A stretch of 64,000 nt of DNA from Epilithonimonas vandammei (GTDB lineage: Bacteria; Bacteroidota; Bacteroidia; Flavobacteriales; Weeksellaceae), in NCBI RefSeq assembly GCF_003860525.1, contig NZ_CP034161.1, positions 3,162,001 to 3,226,000 of the forward strand, in the 5' to 3' direction. This document shows positions 8,752-15,918 of this stretch, piece by piece; the first letter of the stretch is position 1, and each line of letters begins with the position of its first letter. The translations under genes were made by a program, and so were the position numbers. The notes under the pieces were generated by a model that did not search any database, was not told where the DNA came from, and saw only the letters and a list, made by a program, of their open reading frames with translations.

Positions 8752-9210
8752 ATGACAAAAAATATATTTATTCTACTATTATTTTGGGGTTCAATGGCAT
8801 TGGCACAAACCTCTCAAGAAAATAAAATTCGTGAATTCATAAAAGTGACTGGTGTTGACAAACTAGGACAACAAGGTGCCAATCAAATGATAGATATGTT
8901 TAAGGAAAATTATAAAAATATTCCTACAGAGTTTTGGGACGAGTGTAAAAAAGAAGTTTCATCTGATGAGCTTGTAAGCCTTTATATTCCTATCTACGCT
9001 AAATATTATTCTGAGTCAGATTTGGATGAGCTTATAAAATTTTACAAAACGCCTGTTGGACAGAAAATGATTTCTATAATGCCCGCTCTTATGCAAGACA
9101 GTATGAATGCTGGACGGGAATGGGGACAAAAATTGCGAAAAAGAGTTTCTGAAAAAATTAATGAAAAATATAACTATCAAAGCCCGCCGCCACCTCTTCC
9201 TTCAAAATAA
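8752..9210 (+). CDS. Exported DUF2059 protein
   Basis: A 152-residue protein with a signal peptide (cleavage near residue 19, MALAQ) followed by the alpha-helical DUF2059 domain, including the signature DLDELIKFYKTPVGQKM around residues 95-112. DUF2059 proteins are periplasmic and have no assigned function. The tail is Pro-rich (SPPPPLPSK). It starts 10 bases after hutH and ends 6 bases before a GNAT gene, so the three are likely one transcript. Confidence 0.88.
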   Translation: MTKNIFILLLFWGSMALAQTSQENKIREFIKVTGVDKLGQQGANQMIDMFKENYKNIPTEFWDECKKEVSSDELVSLYIPIYAKYYSESDLDELIKFYKTPVGQKMISIMPALMQDSMNAGREWGQKLRKRVSEKINEKYNYQSPPPPLPSK

Positions 9211-9216
9211 TCAAAA

Positions 9217-9666
9217 ATGAAAACCCTAAGAACAACCTCCGAAAACCCAGACTTTCAAAACTTAGTAAAACAATTAGATTCCTATCTTGCAATGATGGAT
9301 GGCGAGGAACACGCTTTTTATCATCAATACAACAAAATAGATTTACTAAAAAACTGTGTCGTAATTTTTGATAATGATGAAGCAGTTGCCTGTGGCGCAA
9401 TAAAAGAATTAGACACAAAATCTATGGAAGTGAAAAGAATGTTCACACTTCCCGAGAAACGCGGAAAAGGTTTGGCTTCTAAAATTTTAAATGAGTTAGA
9501 GGTTTGGTCTAAAGAATTAGGTTACGAAAAAATAGTTCTGGAAACTGGTAAAAGACAAACTGAAGCTGTTGCGCTTTACAACAAATGTGGCTACAAAATC
9601 GTTCCCAATTATGGTCAATATATTGGAGTTGCCAATAGTGTTTGTTTTGAGAAAATATTGGACTAA
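9217..9666 (+). CDS. GNAT family N-acetyltransferase
   Basis: Cytoplasmic acetyl-CoA-dependent N-acetyltransferase (149 aa) with unknown acceptor. The acetyl-CoA-binding loop is visible as RMFTLPEKRGKGLASKIL (around 77-94, R-x-x-G-x-G/A form), followed by LELEVW-like helix and LETGKRQTEAVALYNKCGY, the beta5/alpha4 region where the substrate is bound. The end VCFEKIL is also typical. Six bases separate it from the DUF2059 gene. Confidence 0.9.
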   Translation: MKTLRTTSENPDFQNLVKQLDSYLAMMDGEEHAFYHQYNKIDLLKNCVVIFDNDEAVACGAIKELDTKSMEVKRMFTLPEKRGKGLASKILNELEVWSKELGYEKIVLETGKRQTEAVALYNKCGYKIVPNYGQYIGVANSVCFEKILD

Positions 9667-9716
9667 ATCCCAGAGGGATAAACTATTAATAGAAATAAAA
9701 ATGCATCATCAATTAA

Positions 9717-9777
9717 AACTCCGTAGGAGCGACCTGTAATTTATTGTAATCAACAGGTCGCTCCTACAGAGCTTTTT
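9717..9777. terminator. Long stem-loop, likely terminator and dispersed repeat
   Basis: Arms ctccgtaggagcgacctgt (9719-9737) and acaggtcgctcctacagag (9753-9771) give a 19-bp stem with one mismatch, loop of 15 bases, followed by a short T run. It lies between the convergent GNAT and ygiD genes. The long GC-rich stem looks more like a repetitive element used as terminator than an ordinary terminator. Confidence 0.75.
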
Positions 9778-9838
9778 GTTTGTTTATGTGATGTTGCTAT
9801 TAACAAATTGCTCCGCTGGAGCATTGCGGAAAAAGTAT

Positions 9839-10666
9839 TTAACCAATTCTTATCGATGTCATACTCAAAGAACCGCCAATTAATGAGTCATTGAATAATG
9901 ATAATTCTTCTGATCTTTCTTTCAGACCAAGATTATAAATCATTGGCAGAAAATGGTCAGGTGTCGGAACTGCATATTGCAAGAACGAACCTTGTTTCTG
10001 ATAATCTATTAACTTTTGAAAATCGCCGTCTAAAAGCCAATTGTTGGTTTTTTCTCTCGCTTCGATCGCCCAATCCCAGCCTGCTCCCATGGTATCGATA
10101 TTTTTCCAGTCAATCAATCGGAGGTTGTGGACAATGTTTCCGCTTCCGATAATTAGGATTCCTTTTTCGCGGAGTTTGGATAATTTTTTTGCCAAATCAA
10201 AATGATATTGAGGTGGTTTTGTATAATCTATACTCAACTGAATCACCGGAATATCTGCATCTGGATAAAGATGTCTGAGAACTGACCAAGCACCGTGATC
10301 CAATCCCCAATTATGATCTTCTTCCACCAAAACTGGAGCTAATAATTCCGTAGTTTCTTTAGCCAATTCAGGATTTCCTTTCGCGGGATATTGCACATCA
10401 AACAATTCTTTTGGGAAACCATAAAAATCGTGAATAGTTTTCGGCATATCCATCGCGGTTACAAAAGTTCCTTTGGTAAACCAATGTGCAGAGATACAAA
10501 TGATGGCATTAGGTCTTGGAATTTCTTTGCTGATATTTCTAAATCCTTGAACGAAAATATTCTCTTCGATGGCGTTCATCGGAGAACCGTGTCCTAAAAA
10601 CAGAACCGGCATTTTTTCTGTGGTTCGGAAGTTGTCAGATATTTTTGAAAGGTCGTTGAGATTCAT
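9839..10666 (-). CDS. ygiD: 4,5-DOPA-extradiol-dioxygenase family protein (YgiD)
   Basis: Member of the class III extradiol ring-cleavage dioxygenase family that includes E. coli YgiD and plant betalain DODA; the native bacterial substrate is uncertain. From the Met at 10666 the protein is 275 residues. Signature blocks: PVLFLGHGSPMNA with the first metal His, CISAHWFTKGTFV, the DHGAWSVLRHLYP block with the second His, and IIGSGNIVHNLR. The Met is preferred over one 16 codons upstream because the family begins just before LFLGHGSP. The upstream neighbour is a palindromic repeat pair. Confidence 0.9.
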   Translation of the reverse strand: MNLNDLSKISDNFRTTEKMPVLFLGHGSPMNAIEENIFVQGFRNISKEIPRPNAIICISAHWFTKGTFVTAMDMPKTIHDFYGFPKELFDVQYPAKGNPELAKETTELLAPVLVEEDHNWGLDHGAWSVLRHLYPDADIPVIQLSIDYTKPPQYHFDLAKKLSKLREKGILIIGSGNIVHNLRLIDWKNIDTMGAGWDWAIEAREKTNNWLLDGDFQKLIDYQKQGSFLQYAVPTPDHFLPMIYNLGLKERSEELSLFNDSLIGGSLSMTSIRIG

Positions 10667-10706
10667 ATTTTTTTGTAAAAAGTAGAATGTATTAATGTAA
10701 AAAGTA

Positions 10707-10809
10707 TTTTTCAAATCTTTTTTACCCCAACCCTAAAGGGAGAACGGATTTGAAAATTTCATTAAAATTAACTCCCTTTAGGGCTGGGGAAATAATTTTG
10801 ATGAAATTT
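10707..10809. repeat. Apex-core palindrome pair (family A), copy 2
   Basis: First hairpin: 10-bp arms TTTTCAAATC and GATTTGAAAA (10747-10756) around ccccaaccctaaagggag. Second hairpin: arms of 17 bases at 10754-10770 and 10793-10809 (16/17 complementary) around ctccctttagggctgggg. The arm sequences differ from those of copy 1 while the core is the same. It lies between ygiD and the insertion sequence. Confidence 0.8.
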
Positions 10810-10905
10810 TGTTTCTCGGTGATTTGAATTTATAAAAGTCGATTTAGATTGACTTCGTCGAACATTCTATGTTATATTCCAAAATTTTTAGGTTCATTTT
10901 TTTAG

Positions 10906-11877
10906 TTATTTTGCAAAATCCAGTTGATATTTGTTTTTAGATTTTATTATTCCAAAGGCTTGTCGTAGCAGTTTGTTGCAAACTGCTATTAAAGCTAATT
11001 TTTTACATTTCCCTTTTTCCAAAATCCTTTCATATAAGGCTTTGCATTGCGGATTGCATTTTACCGCACTCCAAGAGCAGATGAATAAGACACTTCGGAT
11101 ATATTCTTTGGTTGTTCGACATTTGCCGATTGTTATTTTTTTGTTTCCGGAATGATACATTCTTGGAGCAACTCCAAAGTATTTACTTACCGATTTTGAG
11201 TGTTCAAAACTCTTGAAATGGTTCGTTGCAACCAGCAATAAGAGCGAGGTTTTCTCTCCAATTCCATTAATGCTCTTGAGCAGAGTTTTATTCTCTTGCA
11301 ATTCCTCATCTTCCAGTTTTGGCAATCGTTTCAAAAGTTTTTCTATCTCTTTTTGCAAATTATTAATCAATGTTTCATAATGTTTTACCACCTCTTTATT
11401 GAGTCTTGCTTTTTGGCGCAGAGATTTTAATTTTAATGAAAATCTCGCTTTCTCCTGTTCCAAATCCTGCAAAAGATTGAGTTCCTGTTCTAAAAATTCA
11501 AGATTCTCTTTTTTGGGTTCAAAAGGACAAATTTCCATTTTCTCTCCAAAATCCCGGATTAATTTAGCATCTTCATCATCAGTTTTACTGATTAAGTTTC
11601 TTACTTCTGCATATTTTTTAATCGTCAAAGGATTTACCTGATAAACATCAAATCCCTTTGAATAAGCATAGTAAAGGATTTTGCTACTGTAAGAACCGGT
11701 GGCTTCTACTACAATTTTATAATCCTTTTGGTCTAACTTTTTCAGACAGCTTAAAATATCTTTTTTCAAATTGCCAATATTCATTACGATTTCTTGGTTT
11801 TGTGCGTTTTTGAAACTTATGGTCAAAAACTTTGAGCTTACGTCAATTCCTACTACTTTCTTTTCTAAATTTACCAT
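10906..11877 (-). CDS. IS110 family transposase (DEDD/serine bridge recombinase)
   Basis: Full-length 323-residue recombinase that moves the insertion sequence. The N-terminal RuvC-like domain has the DEDD set: D12 in GIDVSS, E58 in VVEATGS, and D100 and D103 in KTDDEDAK. A coiled coil (around 125-185) links to the C-terminal Transposase_20 domain, with SINGIGEKT and then VAPRMYHSGNKK holding the conserved Ser-Gly of the catalytic serine. Nothing is truncated, so it may be active. In IS110-type enzymes studied so far, the protein works with a structured RNA encoded in the element's non-coding end. Confidence 0.93.
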   Translation of the reverse strand: MVNLEKKVVGIDVSSKFLTISFKNAQNQEIVMNIGNLKKDILSCLKKLDQKDYKIVVEATGSYSSKILYYAYSKGFDVYQVNPLTIKKYAEVRNLISKTDDEDAKLIRDFGEKMEICPFEPKKENLEFLEQELNLLQDLEQEKARFSLKLKSLRQKARLNKEVVKHYETLINNLQKEIEKLLKRLPKLEDEELQENKTLLKSINGIGEKTSLLLLVATNHFKSFEHSKSVSKYFGVAPRMYHSGNKKITIGKCRTTKEYIRSVLFICSWSAVKCNPQCKALYERILEKGKCKKLALIAVCNKLLRQAFGIIKSKNKYQLDFAK

Positions 11878-11919
11878 ACAATTACTTTAAATGTATTGGA
11901 ATTTTGTTTTCTTATGAAC

Positions 11920-12060
11920 CAGTGTGATAAGAGTTTTTCTCTTTATAAACAGCATTCTATTCGGTTTCCAGAAAACAAGCAGTAGGGACTTATTGTTCGA
12001 CACGATATTTTTGTATCAACCACTTCTCTGACTTTTTCCTACTGCTTTTTCCAATATGTT
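11920..12060 (-). ncRNA. Candidate bridge RNA region of the IS110 element
   Basis: In the 5' non-coding end of the insertion sequence, 10-bp arms aagcagtagg (11977-11986) and cctactgctt (12038-12047) enclose 51 bases, a stem with a large internal loop when read on the minus strand. IS110 bridge RNAs have stem-loops with internal loops that bind target and donor DNA. The extent given is a guess around this stem; neither guide loops nor core dinucleotides were identified. Confidence 0.3.
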
Positions 12061-12188
12061 TGTAAATGTAATTTTTTAACTTTTTATCTAAACTATTATT
12101 AAAAAGCAAACTTATCACCACTTTGTTAGGTTTCCTACAGAATGACAAACTTTATGGTTATAACAAAGCGTGTTTTTTTGTAGAATCT

Positions 12189-12276
12189 GCAGCCCGACTT
12201 GAACGGAGCTCTTTTTGAGAGGAGGAACGACGAGCAAAAAAGCGGGAGTGGAAGACGGATAAAGCTGCCCCAATAA
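12189..12276 (-). repeat. Dispersed repeat family B, copy 2
   Basis: Read on the minus strand it gives TTATTGGGGCAGC, tttatccg, ccactcccgct, gagctccgttcaa and finally GGGCTGC. Its ends GCAGC and GCTGC pair with each other, where the other two copies have GCGCC and GGCGC, so both sides have changed together. Confidence 0.75.
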
Positions 12277-12290
12277 TTATTCTCAAAATC

Positions 12291-12331
12291 AAAAAAAGTA
12301 TAAACAAAGCGAACTCTGTTTATACTTTAAA
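12291..12331 (-). terminator. Intrinsic terminator of the YceI gene
   Basis: Arms aaagtataaaca (12295-12306) and tgtttatacttt (12317-12328) form a 12-bp perfect stem; on the minus strand it is followed by a run of T. It lies about 30 bases after the YceI stop codon. Confidence 0.88.
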
Positions 12332-12362
12332 AAACTTAAACTATAAATACTATCGTATTCTT

Positions 12363-12872
12363 TTATTGTTTTACAAACTGCAATTCGCCTGCAATTTTAA
12401 CTTCATCGCTCACCATCACACCGCCTGTTTCCAAAGCTTCGTTCCAAGTCAAACCGAAGTCGCTTCTTTTGATTTTTCCTTCGAAAGAGAAACCTGCTTT
12501 GGTGTTTCCCCAAGGGTCAGAGTTGATTCCGCCGAAGTCTACGTCCAACGTCACCGGTTTTGTAATGCCATTGATTGTAAGGTTTCCTGTAACATTGCCA
12601 TTCAAAGATGTAGCTTCGAAAGTGATTTTCGGGTTGGCTTCTGCGTTGAAGAAATCTGCAGATTTCAGGTGATTGTCACGGTCTGTATTGTTGGTGAAAA
12701 TAGAATCTGTATCGATAATAGCCGAAACTTTTGCGTTTGCGAATGTGTCGTCTTCTGCTTCAATCTCTGCGTTGAACGTTGTGAATTCTCCTTTTACGTT
12801 TGAAATCATCAAGTGTTTTACTTTGAAAGTGATTTCGCTATGTGTTGGGTCTAATAACCATTTAGTTGCCAT
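12363..12872 (-). CDS. YceI family lipocalin-like protein
   Basis: A 169-residue protein of the YceI family, a beta-barrel fold that binds long-chain isoprenoids or other amphiphiles. Typical blocks are WLLDPTHSEITFKVKHL at the N-terminus, DTDSIFTNNTDRDNHLKSADFF, GNLTINGITKPVTLDV and KIKRSDFGLTWNEALETGG. There is no signal peptide, so this is a cytoplasmic version, which is common in this group. It stands alone with its own terminator; role unknown beyond ligand binding. Confidence 0.92.
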   Translation of the reverse strand: MATKWLLDPTHSEITFKVKHLMISNVKGEFTTFNAEIEAEDDTFANAKVSAIIDTDSIFTNNTDRDNHLKSADFFNAEANPKITFEATSLNGNVTGNLTINGITKPVTLDVDFGGINSDPWGNTKAGFSFEGKIKRSDFGLTWNEALETGGVMVSDEVKIAGELQFVKQ

Positions 12873-12944
12873 AATTTTTAATATTTTGTTGTTTAATTAT
12901 GATGCAAATTTAGGCTGGTCAGATTTCACTCACATTGATGTAAG

Positions 12945-13709
12945 TTAAGAATTGTATTTCTCGGTCAGATATTTCCAATAACGTTTCGGAACGTGTTGGA
13001 TGTGGAGCTTGGTATTTTTTCGTTCCTTGATGTTGGTTTTGGTGAAATAGCTTTGCCAGAGCGTTTGGTATTTCTTTTCTTCGTCGTGGAATTTTTCTTG
13101 GTACTGGTTAAGATTTAGTTTTTCATCGGGATAAAAGAATTCGCAGTTTTCCAAATCATAGAACAATCCGTAATGTCTTCTCAAATCATAAATCATCCAC
13201 TTTTGGTCTGCATATCGGTCTTTGAAATGTTTTCTAATTAAAGGCAACACATTGAAATCCGGGTTAATCTTCGCAAAATAAATGTCGTCCTGCATTTTCT
13301 CAAATCTTACAAAAGCGGTCATCCTGTGTCTTTCTCGACTTACGGATTTGCAGATTTTGGAGATTTTCAGAACGTCATCATTAGCAAAATTCTTCAGAAC
13401 ATTCTCATCCGAAAATTTCACGGAGTGTCTAACGACTGATAAAATCAACTGTTCCAATTCGTCATCTTCCGAAAGATAAACCCTTAGTAAATCATTGATT
13501 CCCGATTTTCCGATGCTCTTTTCCAGCTTATTCAGAACCCGTTCTGATTTTTCCTGTTGCGTCACAACTTCGTGAATCTCCGCAAACATATTTTCCTGTT
13601 GGAAATTTTCTCTGTTTTTGATTTCCACGTCTTGATAACGGTATTCAAAAACTTCGAATATCGCAGTTAAAAGTCCGTCGAAAGTTCCGTCGTAGAGAAT
13701 GGTTGTCAT
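12945..13709 (-). CDS. TIGR03915 family putative DNA repair protein
   Basis: A 254-residue protein of the TIGR03915 (DUF4130) family, predicted to act in DNA repair or metabolism with a radical-SAM partner (TIGR03916); no biochemical function has been shown as far as I know. Signatures: the N-terminal ILYDGTFDGLLTAIFEVFEY, KSVSRERHRMTAFVRF in the middle, ADQKWMIYDLRRHYGLFYD, and the C-terminal VPKRYWKYLTEK. In other genomes the two genes are usually neighbours; here a toxin-antitoxin module and two direct repeats lie between them (13765-14521). Confidence 0.85.
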   Translation of the reverse strand: MTTILYDGTFDGLLTAIFEVFEYRYQDVEIKNRENFQQENMFAEIHEVVTQQEKSERVLNKLEKSIGKSGINDLLRVYLSEDDELEQLILSVVRHSVKFSDENVLKNFANDDVLKISKICKSVSRERHRMTAFVRFEKMQDDIYFAKINPDFNVLPLIRKHFKDRYADQKWMIYDLRRHYGLFYDLENCEFFYPDEKLNLNQYQEKFHDEEKKYQTLWQSYFTKTNIKERKNTKLHIQHVPKRYWKYLTEKYNS

Positions 13710-13764
13710 TTTGGGGTTGGAGAGTTTGAGAGTTTTTGGATTTGAGAGTATGAAAGACTTAGCC

Positions 13765-13824
13765 TTGTCAGGCTGAGGCGAAGTTTATCCTGAGCTTGAC
13801 GAAGGGAAGCCTTTATATTTAAAA
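13765..13824 (-). repeat. 60-bp direct repeat, toxin side
   Basis: Matches 14462-14521 at 59 of 60 positions, same orientation. It contains an imperfect hairpin (gtcaggctgagg against cctgagcttgac). Its last bases (tta at 13819-13821) supply the stop codon of the parE-like gene. Confidence 0.9.
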
Positions 13825-14115
13825 ATACTGCGGGACATCTCTGCTTCCGTGAAGAACTCTGACAATACGAATGTGTTTATCCAAAATCCTATAGAAAATA
13901 ATATGGTTGTCTTTTGGGAAGCTATATAAACCTTGCTTTATTTCGTCTCGTTTTTTTCCTATTTGTGGATTTATAATTAAATTCTGAAAAATGCCTTCGA
14001 TTTCTAACAGGTATTTTTCAGCTTGGTCAAATCCAAATTCTTCCATTGTATAATCAAAAATAGCTTCTAAATCTTGGTCAGCAATTTTTGATAAAATGTA
14101 GAAATCTTTAGACAT
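13819..14115 (-). CDS. parE: Type II toxin, RelE/ParE family
   Basis: A 98-residue ParE-superfamily toxin; ParE proteins poison DNA gyrase and RelE relatives cleave mRNA on the ribosome. Visible features: LSKIADQDLEAIFDYTMEEFG at the N-terminus, NPQIGKKRDEIKQGLYSFP and IIFYRILDKHIRIVRVLHGSRD, the usual C-terminal strand with Arg and His residues. It overlaps the upstream antitoxin gene by 8 bases. The last codon and stop lie at the start of a 60-bp repeat, so the gene end may have been set by that element. Confidence 0.9.
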   Translation of the reverse strand: MSKDFYILSKIADQDLEAIFDYTMEEFGFDQAEKYLLEIEGIFQNLIINPQIGKKRDEIKQGLYSFPKDNHIIFYRILDKHIRIVRVLHGSRDVPQYF

Positions 14116-14344
14116 TATTAATTTTATTCTTTTTGGCTTGAATAATGTCTTTTATTGAACGAGAACTCAAAACATCATTCCAACCTTTTTCAATCTCAAC
14201 TTTCAAATCCTGAATCACACGATGCCGATAAAACTCGTGAAGGCGCAATGCATCACGCACCACTTCACTAGCATTTTGAAAATCCCCAGATTCTATTTGA
14301 TTCGAAATATATTCTTCCTGTTTTTTTGTGAAACTAACATTCAT
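14108..14344 (-). CDS. parD: Type II antitoxin, ParD family
   Basis: A 78-residue antitoxin. The N-terminus MNVSFTKKQEEYISNQIESG and the following NASEVVRDALRLHE are the ribbon-helix-helix DNA-binding domain of ParD; the C-terminal part (KGWNDVLSSRSIKDIIQAKK) is the charged segment that wraps around the toxin. ParD proteins repress their own operon, so the 118 bases upstream should hold the promoter and operator, although no clear palindrome was found. Confidence 0.9.
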   Translation of the reverse strand: MNVSFTKKQEEYISNQIESGDFQNASEVVRDALRLHEFYRHRVIQDLKVEIEKGWNDVLSSRSIKDIIQAKKNKINNV

Positions 14345-14402
14345 TGTGAATTCTTTTTTCGAAGTTACAAATTATGTCTAAATTTAGCAAATATGGATAA
14401 TT

Positions 14403-14521
14403 ATTAAAACACTTCGACTCAGTATGACATTTCTAACATAAATTGTTAGATTAAATATTCATTGTCAGGCTGAGGCGAAGTTCATCCTGAGCTTGACGAA
14501 GGGAAGCCTTTATATTTAAAA
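14403..14521 (-). repeat. Composite family C repeat including the second 60-bp direct repeat
   Basis: 14462-14521 is the partner of 13765-13824 (59/60 identical). Before it, acttcgactcagtatgacatttctaac resembles the complement of the repeat at 2797-2877. The tta at 14516-14518 is the stop codon of the radical SAM gene, at the same position in the repeat as in the other copy. Confidence 0.85.
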
Positions 14522-15772
14522 CAAAGTCAATTGCTGAGAAAACTGATTCTGAAATTTTGACTGACTTCCACCGATAATTAATTTTCGAAGATTCAAATCG
14601 GTTAAGTGTTTTAAGAATGGATTACCATAAGTGAAATCAATGAAATATTTAGCTCTGTTTACAGCTGCTCCAAGTTTTTTAAGATGGTCAATTGTCAAAA
14701 CTTGAAATTTTCTTGCGCTCACGATTTTCTTCGCAGTTTTCACACCAATTCCTGGGATTCTAATAATCATTTTATAATCTGCGGTTTGAAGGTTAACAGG
14801 AAATTGGTCAAGATTTCGCAAAGCCCAACTTAGTTTCGGGTCAACTTCCAAATCCAGAAAAGGCATACCAGAATCCAATATTTCATCAGCCTTAAAACCA
14901 TAAAACCTCATCAGCCAATCAGACTGATACAGACGATTTTCCCGTAAAACAGGAACTTCTGCTGTGATTGCCGGCAAACGATTATCCACAGTTACAGGAA
15001 TGTAACCAGAATAATAAACCCGTTTCATTCCGTAATTCTTATAGAAATGGTCTGCCACTTTGATGATTTGTAAATCGTTTTCATTGGTGGCTCCAACAAT
15101 CATTTGGGTGGATTGTCCAGCTGGAGCAAATTTCGGAGCGCTTCGGATGATTTTCTTCTCATCCTTATATTGCTGAATACCTTTCTGAACGATTCGCATA
15201 GGTTGCAGCATATCTTCACGATTTTTGTCTGGTGCTAAAAGTTTAAGACCAGATTCTGTAGGAATTTCGAGGTTTACTGAAAGTCTGTCGGCGTAAAGTG
15301 CAGCTTCATTCATCAAATCGTCACTCGCTCCAGGAATTGATTTGAGATGAATATAACCATTGAAATTATGTTCGGTTCTCAATTTTTTCGCTACTCGAAC
15401 CAAACGCTCCATTGTTGTATCCGCATCTTTGAAAATCCCTGAACTTAGAAATAAACCTTCGATGTAATTTCGTCTGTAAAAACTGATGGTCAAATCCACC
15501 ACTTCTTCCACAGTGAAAGCCGCTCGTTTGATGTCATTTGATTTTCTGGAAACACAATAGATGCAATCGTAAATGCAATGATTGGTCAAAAGGATTTTGA
15601 GAAGCGAGACACAACGCCCGTCTTCCGTATAAGTGTGACAAATTCCGCTTGCTGAGCTGTCGCCCAAACCACCATTATTTTTTCTTTTTCCACCGCTGGA
15701 AGAACACGAAACATCATACTTCGCAGCATCTGCCAATATTTCGAGTTTTTCTTTTATGCGGTCGAAATTCAT
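14516..15772 (-). CDS. TIGR03916 family radical SAM protein, putative DNA modification/repair
   Basis: A 418-residue radical SAM enzyme thought to act on DNA together with the TIGR03915 protein. The iron-sulfur motif is C66-x3-C70-x2-C73 in NHCIYDCIYC; additional conserved cysteines (C23, C45, C54) precede it. Towards the C-terminus IRIPGIGVKTAKKIVSARKF (around 335-355) is a helix-hairpin-helix motif, a non-specific DNA-binding element. This mix (radical chemistry plus DNA binding) is what suggests repair. It is read divergently from mvaA. Its stop codon lies in a repeat. Confidence 0.87.
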   Translation of the reverse strand: MNFDRIKEKLEILADAAKYDVSCSSSGGKRKNNGGLGDSSASGICHTYTEDGRCVSLLKILLTNHCIYDCIYCVSRKSNDIKRAAFTVEEVVDLTISFYRRNYIEGLFLSSGIFKDADTTMERLVRVAKKLRTEHNFNGYIHLKSIPGASDDLMNEAALYADRLSVNLEIPTESGLKLLAPDKNREDMLQPMRIVQKGIQQYKDEKKIIRSAPKFAPAGQSTQMIVGATNENDLQIIKVADHFYKNYGMKRVYYSGYIPVTVDNRLPAITAEVPVLRENRLYQSDWLMRFYGFKADEILDSGMPFLDLEVDPKLSWALRNLDQFPVNLQTADYKMIIRIPGIGVKTAKKIVSARKFQVLTIDHLKKLGAAVNRAKYFIDFTYGNPFLKHLTDLNLRKLIIGGSQSKFQNQFSQQLTLF

Positions 15773-15918
15773 TTTTGAAAGCTAATTTTTTAAATGGAAT
15801 TGATTCAGAAATTAATGTCAAAAATAATTCCATAAATGAAGAAGGTCAACATTTAAATGCATTAAGTTACCAACAAAAACTGTTAAAATTTATATCTTTA
15901 CCAACATAAATTTTTGAT

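Larger units (their letters stand above)
10830..12180 (-). mobile_element. IS110-family insertion sequence (boundaries approximate)
   Basis: The transposase gene is followed by little non-coding DNA but preceded by about 300 bases without a gene, the arrangement of the IS110 group, where the upstream end encodes the guide (bridge) RNA. IS110 elements lack long terminal inverted repeats, so the ends could not be located from the sequence; the coordinates are the limits of DNA not assigned to neighbours. It is bracketed by repeats of families A (10707-10809) and B (12189-12276). Confidence 0.55.

Noticed and set aside
12366..12803. Plus-strand frame of 145 residues opposite the YceI gene.
   Set aside because: It is a shadow of the YceI coding sequence: no family similarity, Cys/Phe-rich composition typical of antisense frames.
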